From positions 434,001-498,000 of the forward strand of contig NZ_JACHGV010000005.1 of NCBI RefSeq assembly GCF_014202475.1: a stretch of 64,000 nt of DNA, in the 5' to 3' direction. Of this stretch, positions 16,123 through 24,591 are shown piece by piece; within the stretch, counting starts at the first letter, position 1; each line of letters starts with the position of its first letter. The translations under genes and the position numbers were made by a program. This DNA is from Streptomyces paradoxus. GTDB lineage: Bacteria; Actinomycetota; Actinomycetes; Streptomycetales; Streptomycetaceae. The notes beneath the pieces were generated by a model. That model saw only the letters and a program-made list of their open reading frames with translations. It did no database searches and was not told the DNA's origin.

Positions 16123-17364
16123 GTGCGGGAACTGGTCGCGGCGGTACGGCGCGGGGACGCGGACGAGGTCACGGCACTGCTGGAGTCCGGCGCCGACCCC
16201 GGCACCCTCGCCGACGGCCTCCCGGTCCTCTGCCTCGCGGTGGCGGCCTACGACGAACCCGTCGCCGAAGCGCTGCTCCAGGCCGGAGCCGACCCCCTGT
16301 GCCGGCTGCCCGACGGGAGCACCCCGCTGCTGCGGGCGGTGGACGGCGGGTCCCACCTCCTGACCTACGCGCTCGCCACCAGCCGGATCCCCCTCCCGGC
16401 ACCCGCCCGCACCGAACTGCTGGCCCGGGCCCGGCGCTGGGCCGAGGCGGGCGCCGAGGCGGAACTGCGCCGCCTCACCGGACGCACCGGCCCCATCGAG
16501 CGGATCCGGGTCCGGCACGAAGAGATCGGCTGGTGGTGCGAGCAGCTCACGCTCGGCGGGATGACCGTGCGCGACGAGCACCGGGCGGTGCTCACGTCCA
16601 TGGAGGAGCGCTACGGGATCCGTACGCCCTTCGACGAACTGGTGGACCGGGCCCTCGCCCACCCCGACCGGGACCACGTCGTCTGGTCGGACGTGGTGTT
16701 CACCCTCGGCCGGCGGCTGGACGAGGAGACCTGGCAGTGGACCCGGGACCTCCTCAACCACCCCGACCGGCTGCACCGCCTGCTCGCGGCGGAGATCCTG
16801 CTGTTCCTGATCCTCGGCGACGCGGTCAAGCAGGCCGACCCCTTCTGGGACCGGGGCAGGGAGCTGGTGCCCTGGGCCGAACAGGAGGAGGACCCAGAGG
16901 TGCTGGCCGCCCTCCTGAACGCGATGACCCACGACAGCGCCCCGGAGATCGAGGCCGTGGGGCTGTCGCACCTCACCCACCCGGACCCGAGGGTGCGCTC
17001 CCTGGTGCCGGACACCCTGGAGCGTTCCGAGGACGGCCGCTCCCAGGCCCGCCCCGAGAGCCTCGCCGCGGTGCTCACCCTGGCCCGCGACGAGGACCCC
17101 GACGTACGCGAGGCGGCGTGCCGCTGGCTCGGGCACCACCGGGGGAGCGAACCCCAGGTAGGGGACGCGCTGGTCGCGCTCACCCATGACGAGGCACAGC
17201 CCGTCCGCATCTGTGCCGTGTCCGGGCTGGCCTACCGTGACGATCCGCGCTGTGTGGAGGCCGAGCACCGGATCGGCCCCCTCGATCCCGAGCTGCCGTT
17301 CGACGAACGGCTGATGGACGTGTGGCGCTACCAGCGGCGCCGGGAAGCCGCCGACGGCGGCTGA
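16123..17364 (+). CDS. Ankyrin/HEAT-repeat protein of unknown function
   Basis: A 413-residue repeat protein. The first about 80 residues read as ankyrin-like units (A-V-R-R-G-D-A-D-E-V-T-A-L-L-E-S-G-A-D-P, then A-E-A-L-L-Q-A-G-A-D-P). The C-terminal half reads as HEAT-like repeats with pairs of helices carrying D-P-x-V-R motifs (H-P-D-P-R-V-R, E-D-P-D-V-R-E-A-A-C-R-W-L-G-H-H). Such proteins are binding scaffolds; no catalytic motif is seen and no partner is suggested by the neighbours. GTG at 16123 has GAGGGGG upstream and a TAGGCT -10 candidate. Confidence 0.82.
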   Translation: MRELVAAVRRGDADEVTALLESGADPGTLADGLPVLCLAVAAYDEPVAEALLQAGADPLCRLPDGSTPLLRAVDGGSHLLTYALATSRIPLPAPARTELLARARRWAEAGAEAELRRLTGRTGPIERIRVRHEEIGWWCEQLTLGGMTVRDEHRAVLTSMEERYGIRTPFDELVDRALAHPDRDHVVWSDVVFTLGRRLDEETWQWTRDLLNHPDRLHRLLAAEILLFLILGDAVKQADPFWDRGRELVPWAEQEEDPEVLAALLNAMTHDSAPEIEAVGLSHLTHPDPRVRSLVPDTLERSEDGRSQARPESLAAVLTLARDEDPDVREAACRWLGHHRGSEPQVGDALVALTHDEAQPVRICAVSGLAYRDDPRCVEAEHRIGPLDPELPFDERLMDVWRYQRRREAADGG

Positions 17365-17435
17365 CCGCCCCGGCCGGAACACCCCCGCGCGCGTCTACCC
17401 TGGAGAGTCGATCCATCCCCCTTGGCAGGAGAGTA

Positions 17436-19247
17436 ATGGCCGTCAACCTGGTCAATGTCGAGAACGTCAGCAAGGTGTACGGCACCCGTGCCCTGCTCGA
17501 CGGCGTCTCCCTCGGCGTCTCCGAAGGGGACCGCGTCGGTGTCGTGGGCCGCAACGGCGACGGCAAGACCACGCTCATCCGCATGCTCGCCAAGCAGGAG
17601 AGCGCCGACACCGGGCGGGTCACGCACTCCGGCGGGCTCCGCCTCGGCGTGCTCACCCAGCACGACTCCCTCGACCCCGGGGCCACCGTCCGCCACGAGG
17701 TCATCGGCGACATGGCCGACCACGAGTGGGCCGGCGACGCCAAGGTCAGGGACGTGCTGACCGGCCTGTTCGGAGGGCTCGACCTGCCGGGCTTCCCCAA
17801 GGGCCTCGACACCGTCATCGGCCCGCTGTCCGGCGGTGAGCGGCGCCGGATCGCGCTGGCCAAGCTGCTCATCGAGGAGCAGGACCTGCTCGTCCTGGAC
17901 GAGCCCACCAACCACCTCGACGTCGAGGGCATCGCCTGGCTGGCCCGTCATCTGCAGAAGCGCCGGTCGGCCCTCGTCTGCGTCACCCACGACCGGTGGT
18001 TTCTCGACCAGGTGTGCACCCGCATGTGGGACGTCCAGCGCGGTGCGGTCTACGAGTACGAGGGCGGCTACTCCGACTACGTCTTCGCCCGGGCCGAGCG
18101 CGAGCGCATCGCCGCCACCGAGGAGGCCAAGCGGCAGAACCTCGTCCGCAAGGAGCTGGCCTGGCTGCGCCGCGGGGCGCCCGCCCGTACGTCCAAGCCG
18201 CGGTTCCGCGTCGAGGCCGCCAACGAGCTCATCGCGGACGTGCCGCCGCCCCGGGACAGCAGCGAGCTGATGAAGTTCGCGTCCTCGCGGCTCGGCAAGA
18301 CCGTGTTCGACCTGGAGGACATCACCGTCCAGGCGGGCCCCAAGGTCCTCCTCAAGCACGTCACCTGGCAGCTCGGACCCGGCGACCGGATCGGCCTCGT
18401 CGGGGTCAACGGGGCCGGGAAGACGTCCCTGCTGCGGGCCATGGCCGAGGCTGCCCGGTCCGACGGCGAGACCCAGCCCGTGGGCGGGCGCGTGCGTGTC
18501 GGCAAGACGGTGAAGCTGGCCTACCTCTCCCAGGAGGTCGTCGAACTCGACCCGGCCACGCGCGTGCTGGAGGCCGTGCAGCAGGTGCGCGAGCGCGTCG
18601 ACCTCGGCAAGGGGCGCGAGATGACCGCGGGGCAGCTGTGCGAGACGTTCGGCTTCGGCAAGGAGAAGCAGTGGACGCCCGTCGGCGACCTGTCCGGTGG
18701 TGAGCGCCGCAGGCTCCAGCTGCTGCGCCTGCTCATGGACGAGCCCAACGTCCTCTTCCTCGACGAGCCCACCAACGACCTCGACATCGAGACGCTGACG
18801 CAGCTGGAGGACGTCCTCGACGGCTGGCCCGGCTCGATGATCGTCATCTCCCACGACCGGTTCTTCATCGAGCGCACCACCGACCGGGTGTTCGCGCTGC
18901 TCGGTGACGGCGCCCTGCGGATGCTGCCGCGCGGCATCGACGAGTACCTGGAGCGCAGGCAGCGCATGGAGGAGGCGGCGGCCGCCTCGGCTCCCGCCGC
19001 CGCGCAGCAGCAGTCCGCCGCACCGGAGAAGAGCGCGGCCGACCAGCGCGCCGCCAAGAAGGAGCTCCAGAAGATCGAGCGGCAGCTCGACAAGGTCTCC
19101 GAGAAGGAGACCAAGCTCCACGCCCACATCGCTGAAAACGCCACGGACTTCGCGAAGGTGGCCGAACTGGATGCCGAGTTGCGGGAGTTGGCCGGTCAGC
19201 GCGAGGAGCTGGAGATGCGCTGGCTGGAACTGGCCGAGGACGCGTGA
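17436..19247 (+). CDS. ABC-F family ATPase (Uup-like)
   Basis: A 603-residue soluble protein with two ABC domains and no membrane part. Domain 1 has Walker A GRNGDGKTT, signature LSGGE and L-V-L-D-E-P-T-N-H-L-D. Domain 2 has GVNGAGKTS, LSGGE and L-F-L-D-E-P-T-N-D-L-D. A linker follows domain 1, and a C-terminal charged coiled coil (about residues 515-603) is typical of Uup. ABC-F proteins act on the ribosome as translation factors or antibiotic-protection proteins, and Uup-like ones also in DNA-related roles. With no drug gene nearby a housekeeping role is more likely. ATG 17436 has AGGAGAG upstream; TACCCT at 17397 could be its -10. Confidence 0.9.
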   Translation: MAVNLVNVENVSKVYGTRALLDGVSLGVSEGDRVGVVGRNGDGKTTLIRMLAKQESADTGRVTHSGGLRLGVLTQHDSLDPGATVRHEVIGDMADHEWAGDAKVRDVLTGLFGGLDLPGFPKGLDTVIGPLSGGERRRIALAKLLIEEQDLLVLDEPTNHLDVEGIAWLARHLQKRRSALVCVTHDRWFLDQVCTRMWDVQRGAVYEYEGGYSDYVFARAERERIAATEEAKRQNLVRKELAWLRRGAPARTSKPRFRVEAANELIADVPPPRDSSELMKFASSRLGKTVFDLEDITVQAGPKVLLKHVTWQLGPGDRIGLVGVNGAGKTSLLRAMAEAARSDGETQPVGGRVRVGKTVKLAYLSQEVVELDPATRVLEAVQQVRERVDLGKGREMTAGQLCETFGFGKEKQWTPVGDLSGGERRRLQLLRLLMDEPNVLFLDEPTNDLDIETLTQLEDVLDGWPGSMIVISHDRFFIERTTDRVFALLGDGALRMLPRGIDEYLERRQRMEEAAAASAPAAAQQQSAAPEKSAADQRAAKKELQKIERQLDKVSEKETKLHAHIAENATDFAKVAELDAELRELAGQREELEMRWLELAEDA

Positions 19248-19280
19248 AGGGTGCGTGAAGGCGCATAACGGGGGCATCAC

Positions 19281-19318
19281 GGGCCGGTCCTCCCTTGGGA
19301 ACAGGGGGTGATCGGCCC
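19281..19318 (+). terminator. Possible terminator after the ABC-F gene
   Basis: GGGCCG pairs with CGGCCC, with an inner CCTCCC/GGGGG stem, 33 nt after the stop codon. The structure is imperfect. Confidence 0.4.
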
Positions 19319-19438
19319 GCTGTGCTGTCGGAACCTGGTGATAGAAAGAGGCGTCTTAGAACTTTATGAAGCGACTCTGAGCCCATCGTGTACCTCAGGG
19401 CGTGGCTAAAAATCAGTGATCGAACGGGGGAGCCGCTG

Positions 19439-21202
19439 ATGACTCAGCCGCCCAATCAGCCACCGCACGGTGGCTTCGGAGCACCGCAGAACCAGCCGCC
19501 GCAGGGCGGTGGTTACGGGGCGCCGCAGACCCCGCCGCCGCCCCAGGGCCCGCCCCAGACGCCGCCGCCCCCGCAGGGCCCGCCGCAGCCGGGCTACGGC
19601 TACCCGCAGCAGGCCCCGCAGCAGCCCGGTCCGTACGGGCAGCCCGGGCCGTACAACTCCGGCCCGTACGGCCAGCCGCAGCAGCCGGGCCCGTACGGCC
19701 AGCCCGGATACGGCTACCCGCCGCAGCCGCAGTACCCGGGTGCGCCCGGCACCCCGCCCGGGGGCGGCTCGAACAACTTCTTCAAGGGCAAGCCCGCCAT
19801 GATCATCGGTGCCGCGGTCGCCGCGCTGCTCGTGGTCGGCGGCACCGTGTGGGCCGTCACCGGCGGTGACGACGGCAAGGGCAAGAAGAAGCCGGTCGCC
19901 CAGAAGACCGACGACGCCAAGCCCGGCTCCTCCGCCCCGGTCAACCCCGGTGACGGCAGCGGCGACGGCGGCGAGGACCCGGAGAACCTCAACGAGGGCC
20001 GCCAGGCCGGCGAGGCCAAGGTCCTCTGGTACAAGGAGGCGCCCGACGCGCCCGGCTCCGGCGCCGACGCCGACGGCATGTGGATCACCGGCAAGACCGC
20101 CGTGAAGGCCGCGTACAAGCAGCTCTTCGCCTACAACGTCGGTGACGGCAAGCCCGCCTGGGACGCGATCACCTTCCCGCAGAAGATCTGCGCGACGACC
20201 CAGCAGAAGACCTCCGACGACAAGATCGTCGTCGCGTACATGAGCGGCAGCAGCGACCGCGCCAAGTGCAACCAGCTGCAGGAGATCGACCTCGGCACCG
20301 GTGAGAAGGGCTGGAAGGAAGAGGTCGCCGAGGGCGCCCTGTTCGACTCCACGCTCTCCGTCGAACTGTCCATCACCGGCAAGACGCTGATGGTGGGCCG
20401 CTCCCAGTCCGGCACGGCGTACGACGTCACCAACGGCGACAAGCTCTTCGACAAGAAGAAGTACGGCAACGCCTGCTTCCCCGCCGCGTTCGCCGGCGGG
20501 GAGAAGCTGATCGCCGTCTCCTCCTGCGGCGCCGGGACCGACAAGGAGCACGACGAGATCCAGGAGCTCGACCCGAAGACCGGCAAGGCCAGGTGGACCC
20601 AGCCGTTCGACAAGGGCTGGCGGGTCGCGCGCACCTACTCGGTCAGCCCGCTGGTCGTCTACAGCACCAACGAGGCCAAGAAGGCCTGGAACATCTCCAC
20701 TTTCACCTCCGGCGGCAAGTTCCGCTCGCAGGTCGGCTTCGACGAGGACTTCGCCCCCGAGTGCGGCTGGGCCATCCTCGAACGCGACCTCACGGGCTGC
20801 GAGGGCGTCGCGGTCGACGACACCACGCTGTACCTGCCGACCGAGGCCACGTCCGGCGCCAACGAGATCGTCGCGGTCAACCTCGCCGACGGCAAGGAGA
20901 AGTGGCGTGTGAAGTCGCCCTCCGACGAGTCGATGCTGCCGGTCAAGACCGAGGGCGGCAAGCTCATCGCCTATGTGGAGCCGTCGTACGACGCGGGCGG
21001 GCAGATCGTGTCCATCCCGACCGGTGGCAGCAGCCACAAGCCGTCCAAGCTGCTGCAGAACCCGCAGGGTGCCGCGGACATCGAGGACAGCTTCTTCTCC
21101 AAGGACATCGACTGGGCCGACGGGCGCTTCTACATCTCGACGACCCGGCTGAGCGGAAACGACGACACGAAGGAGAAGTTGATGCTCGCCTACGGCAAGT
21201 GA
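19439..21202 (+). CDS. Membrane-anchored beta-propeller (PQQ-like) protein, paralogue 1
   Basis: A 587-residue protein with three parts. Residues 1-120 form a disordered cytoplasmic tail of Pro, Gln, Gly and Tyr with repeats such as G-Y-G-Y-P-Q-Q and P-Y-G-Q-P-G. One membrane segment is at 121-143. A Ser/Lys/Asp-rich linker leads to an extracellular domain of repeated D-x-x-T-G-x-x-x-W strands, a PQQ-like propeller. No enzyme motif is seen, so it is probably a binding protein; in Streptomyces such proteins are often annotated as kinase-like sensor domains without the kinase. ATG 19439 has GGGGGAG upstream. A paralogue follows 58 bp later. Confidence 0.82.
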   Translation: MTQPPNQPPHGGFGAPQNQPPQGGGYGAPQTPPPPQGPPQTPPPPQGPPQPGYGYPQQAPQQPGPYGQPGPYNSGPYGQPQQPGPYGQPGYGYPPQPQYPGAPGTPPGGGSNNFFKGKPAMIIGAAVAALLVVGGTVWAVTGGDDGKGKKKPVAQKTDDAKPGSSAPVNPGDGSGDGGEDPENLNEGRQAGEAKVLWYKEAPDAPGSGADADGMWITGKTAVKAAYKQLFAYNVGDGKPAWDAITFPQKICATTQQKTSDDKIVVAYMSGSSDRAKCNQLQEIDLGTGEKGWKEEVAEGALFDSTLSVELSITGKTLMVGRSQSGTAYDVTNGDKLFDKKKYGNACFPAAFAGGEKLIAVSSCGAGTDKEHDEIQELDPKTGKARWTQPFDKGWRVARTYSVSPLVVYSTNEAKKAWNISTFTSGGKFRSQVGFDEDFAPECGWAILERDLTGCEGVAVDDTTLYLPTEATSGANEIVAVNLADGKEKWRVKSPSDESMLPVKTEGGKLIAYVEPSYDAGGQIVSIPTGGSSHKPSKLLQNPQGAADIEDSFFSKDIDWADGRFYISTTRLSGNDDTKEKLMLAYGK

Positions 21203-21260
21203 CTCCTCCTCCTTCCGAACTGCCTTCGTCGTCCGCCCCTTTCCCCGAGGTACCCACGCC

Positions 21261-23111
21261 ATGACCCAGCCGCCGCCCCCGCCGCCCCAGCAGCCCCCGC
21301 AGGGGGGCGGCTTCGGGCCGCCCCAGGACCAGCCGCCGCAGACCCCGCCGCCCGCGGCCGGGCCGGACCTCGGCAAGGCCCCGGAGCCGGGGTATGGCTA
21401 CCCCCAGGCGCCCCAGGCCCCGCAGACGCCTCCGCCTGCCGCCCCGCAGACCCCGCCCCAGCCCCCGCAGGGGTACGGGTATCCGCAGGGGGCCCCGGCG
21501 CCCCAGCCTCCGCAGGCCCCGCCCGGCTACGGCTACCCCGGTCAGCAGCCGGGGCCGTACGGGCAGCCGCAGGCGCCTTACGGGCAGCCGGGGTACGGGC
21601 AGCAGCCCGGCTACGGCTATCCGCAGCAGACCATGCCGCACCCGCCGCAGGCCGGACAGCCGGGCGGCGGCGGGAAGTTCAACGCCCAGATGCTGATCAT
21701 CGTCGCCGCGGTCGTGGCGATCGCCCTGATCATCGGCGGCGGCGTCTGGTACGCCTCGTCCGGCGAGGACGACGGCAAGAAGGACGACACCGCCTCCTCC
21801 AGCGGCGGCACCGGTGGCACGGACGACGGCAACGGCGGCACCACCTCCGGCAAGGAGAAGGCGCCGTCCGACCCCAGCGCCAAGGTCCTCTTCCAGGTCC
21901 CGGCGCCCGAGGTGAAGAACGACAGCACGGTCGTCGTCTCCGGCTCGTGGCTCACCGACAAGGCGTACGTCAAGAGCGGCATCGCCCGGATCGTCGGCTA
22001 CGACCGCGACAAGGGCGGCGAGCTGTGGAAGATCCCGCTGGCCGGCCCGGTCTGCCAGGCCAGCCGCCACGTCACGGACGACAACCTGACGGCGATCCTC
22101 TACCAGCCGGCGATGCCCACGAAGGCCGACCCCTCGCACGGGTGCAGCCAGATCGCGCTCATCGACCTCGACGCCGGCAAGAGGCTGTGGACCAAGACGG
22201 TCAAGACCGGTGACCAGCTGATCAACTTCGACAACATCACGCTCAGCGGGAAGACCGTCGCCGTCGGCAGCACCAGCGGCGGAGCCGCCTTCGACGTCTC
22301 CGGCAAGCTCCTGTGGAGCCCGAAGCCGGCCGACTCCTGCTACGACGCCGGGTACGGCGGCGGCGAGAAGCTGGTCGCGGTGCGCAAGTGCGGCTCCTAC
22401 GACCAGCGGCAGCTGCACATCCAGACCATCGACCCGAAGTCCGGGAAGGTGATCTCGGAGTACAAGATGACCGAGGGCATCGAGTACGCGAGCATCGTGT
22501 CGACCAACCCCCTGGTCGTGGCCGCCGACGTCGGCGACTCCGCGGGCGACGGCAGCGGCATCTCCGACTTCTTCTCCATCGACGGCAAGACCGGCAAGCT
22601 GCGCACGCGCATCTCCGCGCCGGGCGAGCAGTTCGCGGCCCGCTGCGAGGGCATCACCCGCGTCGAGGCCTGCAACCTGCTGGCCGTCGGAAACGACCGG
22701 CTGTACCTGCCGACCGAGGAGCACGACGGCACCGGCAAGTACAGCCAGACCAACGAGATCGTCGCCTTCGACCTCGCCACCGGCAAGCAGACCGGGCAGC
22801 GGGCCGACGCGGGCGACGGCTACACGATCTCGCCGCTGCGTATGGACGGCGGCAACCTGATCGCGTACAAGCGTCCCCCGTACGACAAGGGCGGACAGGT
22901 CGTGACCATCTCCGGCACCGGCTTCAAGGAGACGACGCTGCTGCAGAACCCCGCGACGGACGCCGTGCGCGACGTGGAGACCAGCATGTCGCCGGAGTAC
23001 TCCGAGTTCCTGTACGCCGACGGGCACCTCTACATGTCCAAGGTGTACGCGAGCAAGCGGTCGACGGTGAGGGACAAGGAGTATCTGGCGGTCGGCTTCG
23101 GTACGAGCTGA
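21261..23111 (+). CDS. Membrane-anchored beta-propeller (PQQ-like) protein, paralogue 2
   Basis: A 616-residue paralogue with the same plan: a Pro/Gln/Gly/Tyr-rich tail (residues 1-140, again with G-Y-G-Y-P repeats), a membrane segment at about 144-166, an acidic Ser/Thr/Gly linker, and a PQQ-like extracellular propeller ending in Y-L-A-V-G-F. Two genes of this kind in tandem suggest a duplication and perhaps a heteromeric surface complex, which is inference. ATG 21261 follows GAGG with a somewhat long spacer. A strong terminator follows, so the pair is one transcription unit. Confidence 0.82.
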   Translation: MTQPPPPPPQQPPQGGGFGPPQDQPPQTPPPAAGPDLGKAPEPGYGYPQAPQAPQTPPPAAPQTPPQPPQGYGYPQGAPAPQPPQAPPGYGYPGQQPGPYGQPQAPYGQPGYGQQPGYGYPQQTMPHPPQAGQPGGGGKFNAQMLIIVAAVVAIALIIGGGVWYASSGEDDGKKDDTASSSGGTGGTDDGNGGTTSGKEKAPSDPSAKVLFQVPAPEVKNDSTVVVSGSWLTDKAYVKSGIARIVGYDRDKGGELWKIPLAGPVCQASRHVTDDNLTAILYQPAMPTKADPSHGCSQIALIDLDAGKRLWTKTVKTGDQLINFDNITLSGKTVAVGSTSGGAAFDVSGKLLWSPKPADSCYDAGYGGGEKLVAVRKCGSYDQRQLHIQTIDPKSGKVISEYKMTEGIEYASIVSTNPLVVAADVGDSAGDGSGISDFFSIDGKTGKLRTRISAPGEQFAARCEGITRVEACNLLAVGNDRLYLPTEEHDGTGKYSQTNEIVAFDLATGKQTGQRADAGDGYTISPLRMDGGNLIAYKRPPYDKGGQVVTISGTGFKETTLLQNPATDAVRDVETSMSPEYSEFLYADGHLYMSKVYASKRSTVRDKEYLAVGFGTS

Positions 23112-23140
23112 TCGTCTGGTGACCGACTGAGGTTCCCTTC

Positions 23141-23168
23141 GGTCCCGTCCCTGTTCAGGGGCGGGACC
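23141..23168 (+). terminator. Terminator after the propeller gene pair
   Basis: GGTCCCGTCCC (23141-23151) and GGGGCGGGACC (23158-23168) form an 11-bp stem with one G-U pair and a 6-nt loop, followed by a T-containing stretch. Confidence 0.8.
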
Positions 23169-23337
23169 GTTCGTGTTTGGCGCGGTCAACCTGGAATGAT
23201 GGCAATTTCGGTGATCCGGGGCGATTCTCGCGGGTAGGGGGAGCGCAACGTCGAACAAGCGTGTAGCTTCCGGGGGCATGAAGGCGGGGGAGCCGGGGGG
23301 CTTCCATGGGGGGCTGGGGTGACTGGGGGGTTGCTCG

Positions 23338-24018
23338 ATGGGAGTGCGGCTCATGGTGGTCGACGACCACCGATTGCTGGCCGAGGCGCTGGCTTCGGCG
23401 CTGAAGCTGCGGGGGCACCGGGTGCTGGCCGCGGCGGCGCCGGCCGCGGGGGCGGCGGAGCTGGTGATCACGAGGGCGCCGGAGGTGTGCCTGCTGGGGA
23501 CGGCGGCCCCGGCGGAGCCGGGGATCTTCGACCCGGTGGTGCGGATCAAGCGGGAGCGGCCGCAGGTCGCGGTGCTGGTGCTGGGGCCGGTGCCGAGCCC
23601 GCGGGGCATCGCTGCGGCGTTCGCGGCGGGGGCCTCCGGCTATGTCCGCCACGATGAGCGCATAGAGGGTGTCGAGCGGGCGATCCTGAAGGCGCGGGCG
23701 GGGGAGGCGGCGGTGGCGCCGCAGTTGCTGCAGGGGGCGTTCAGCGAGTTGCTCAACCCGGCGGCCCAACCGGACGACGAGGGGCAGCGGTTGCTGTCCA
23801 TGCTCACGCCGAGGGAGGTCGAGGTCCTGGTCCGCGTCGCGGATGGCGAGGACACCCGGCTGATCGCGGCGGGCATGGGCATCGCACCGTCGACGGCGCG
23901 TACGCACGTCCAGCGGGTCCTGATGAAACTGGGCGTGGGGTCGCGCCTGGAGGCGGCGGCGCTGGCGGCGCGGACGGGGTTGCTGGACCGGGCGGGGCCG
24001 GTGTCCCGGGAGCCGTGA
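23338..24018 (+). CDS. LuxR/NarL-type regulator with a degenerate receiver domain
   Basis: A 226-residue protein with an N-terminal receiver fold (residues 1-115) and a C-terminal LuxR helix-turn-helix (about 150-215, T-P-R-E-V-E-V-L-V-R-V-A-D-G-x-x-x-x-x-I-A). The acidic pair D9-D10 is kept. The phospho-acceptor position, expected in the motif E-V-C-L-L-x at residue 54, is Gly instead of Asp, and the usual K in the G-Y-V-x-K loop is replaced by R/H. It should not be phosphorylated in the standard way. No kinase gene is adjacent. ATG 23338 follows a G-rich ribosome-binding stretch. Orphan atypical regulators of this kind often bind small molecules or act constitutively. Confidence 0.88.
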   Translation: MGVRLMVVDDHRLLAEALASALKLRGHRVLAAAAPAAGAAELVITRAPEVCLLGTAAPAEPGIFDPVVRIKRERPQVAVLVLGPVPSPRGIAAAFAAGASGYVRHDERIEGVERAILKARAGEAAVAPQLLQGAFSELLNPAAQPDDEGQRLLSMLTPREVEVLVRVADGEDTRLIAAGMGIAPSTARTHVQRVLMKLGVGSRLEAAALAARTGLLDRAGPVSREP

Positions 24019-24073
24019 GCCGTCTGATCGGTGGTGGGGGTGCGCGTCTTCGCCTTCTCGCCGGTGGTGGGTC

Positions 24074-24184
24074 GGGGCCGCGCCGGGGGTGTCCGTCCTC
24101 GGAACGGCGCGATGGACCTACTCACCGACTGACTGGCGTCGACGCGCCAACCGCTGCGGGCGGACACCCCCCCGGCGCGGCCCC
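24074..24184. repeat. 111-bp inverted-repeat element between convergent genes
   Basis: The arm 24074-24095 (22 nt) is the reverse complement of 24161-24184 apart from two extra C in the right arm. The 65-nt interior contains a smaller hairpin, TGGCG-TCGACG-CGCCA. The element lies between the convergent LuxR and small membrane-protein genes. It could be a bidirectional terminator, a structured RNA or a non-autonomous repeat. No target-site duplication is evident. The sequence right of it (to about 24240) resembles G-rich intergenic repeats common in Streptomyces. Confidence 0.6.
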
Positions 24185-24255
24185 TTGCGTGCGACGGCGG
24201 GTGCGGGCGCGTCGTGGGTTGCGCACCACCCGGCCTCAGCACCGGTGCGGCCGGG

Positions 24256-24573
24256 TCACTCCACCCGCTCGTCGTCCTCCGGCTCAACCCCCGGAGGTGC
24301 CGGCGCCGCAGGCCTCAGCTTCAGCCACGCCAGGAAGAACAAGCCCAGCAGCAGCATCCCCAACCCCGTCCACAGGTTGATGTTCACTCCCTCCGCCTTG
24401 TCGATGTCCGCATCGGACGCCGTGAACCCCGCGATCGTGACGATGACGCCGTAGACCACGAACAGCCCGCCGATGATCCGCCGGATGTCGAACAGCCGCG
24501 CGGCGGTCGCCGACTTGCCCTGCAGCTCGGTGACTTCCCGCTGCACGTCCTTGTCGGAGTAGAACTCGGACAT
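24256..24573 (-). CDS. Small membrane protein partnering the sodium symporter
   Basis: A 105-residue protein with two hydrophobic helices (about residues 32-52, G-G-L-F-V-V-Y-G-V-I-V-T-I-A-G-F, and 67-87, W-T-G-L-G-M-L-L-L-G-L-F-F-L-A-W) and an acidic Pro-rich tail. It follows the symporter gene by 18 bp with a strong GGGAGGATT ribosome-binding site, so it belongs to the same operon. I do not know a defined function. A small accessory subunit of the transporter is a fair guess from position and topology. Confidence 0.8.
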   Translation of the reverse strand: MSEFYSDKDVQREVTELQGKSATAARLFDIRRIIGGLFVVYGVIVTIAGFTASDADIDKAEGVNINLWTGLGMLLLGLFFLAWLKLRPAAPAPPGVEPEDDERVE

Positions 24574-24591
24574 CTGTCAATCCTCCCTCGG

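Noticed and set aside
20964-23609. 881-residue open frame on the minus strand opposite propeller paralogue 2
   Set aside because: Shadow frame; the plus strand shows signal anchor, propeller repeats and a terminator in the right place.
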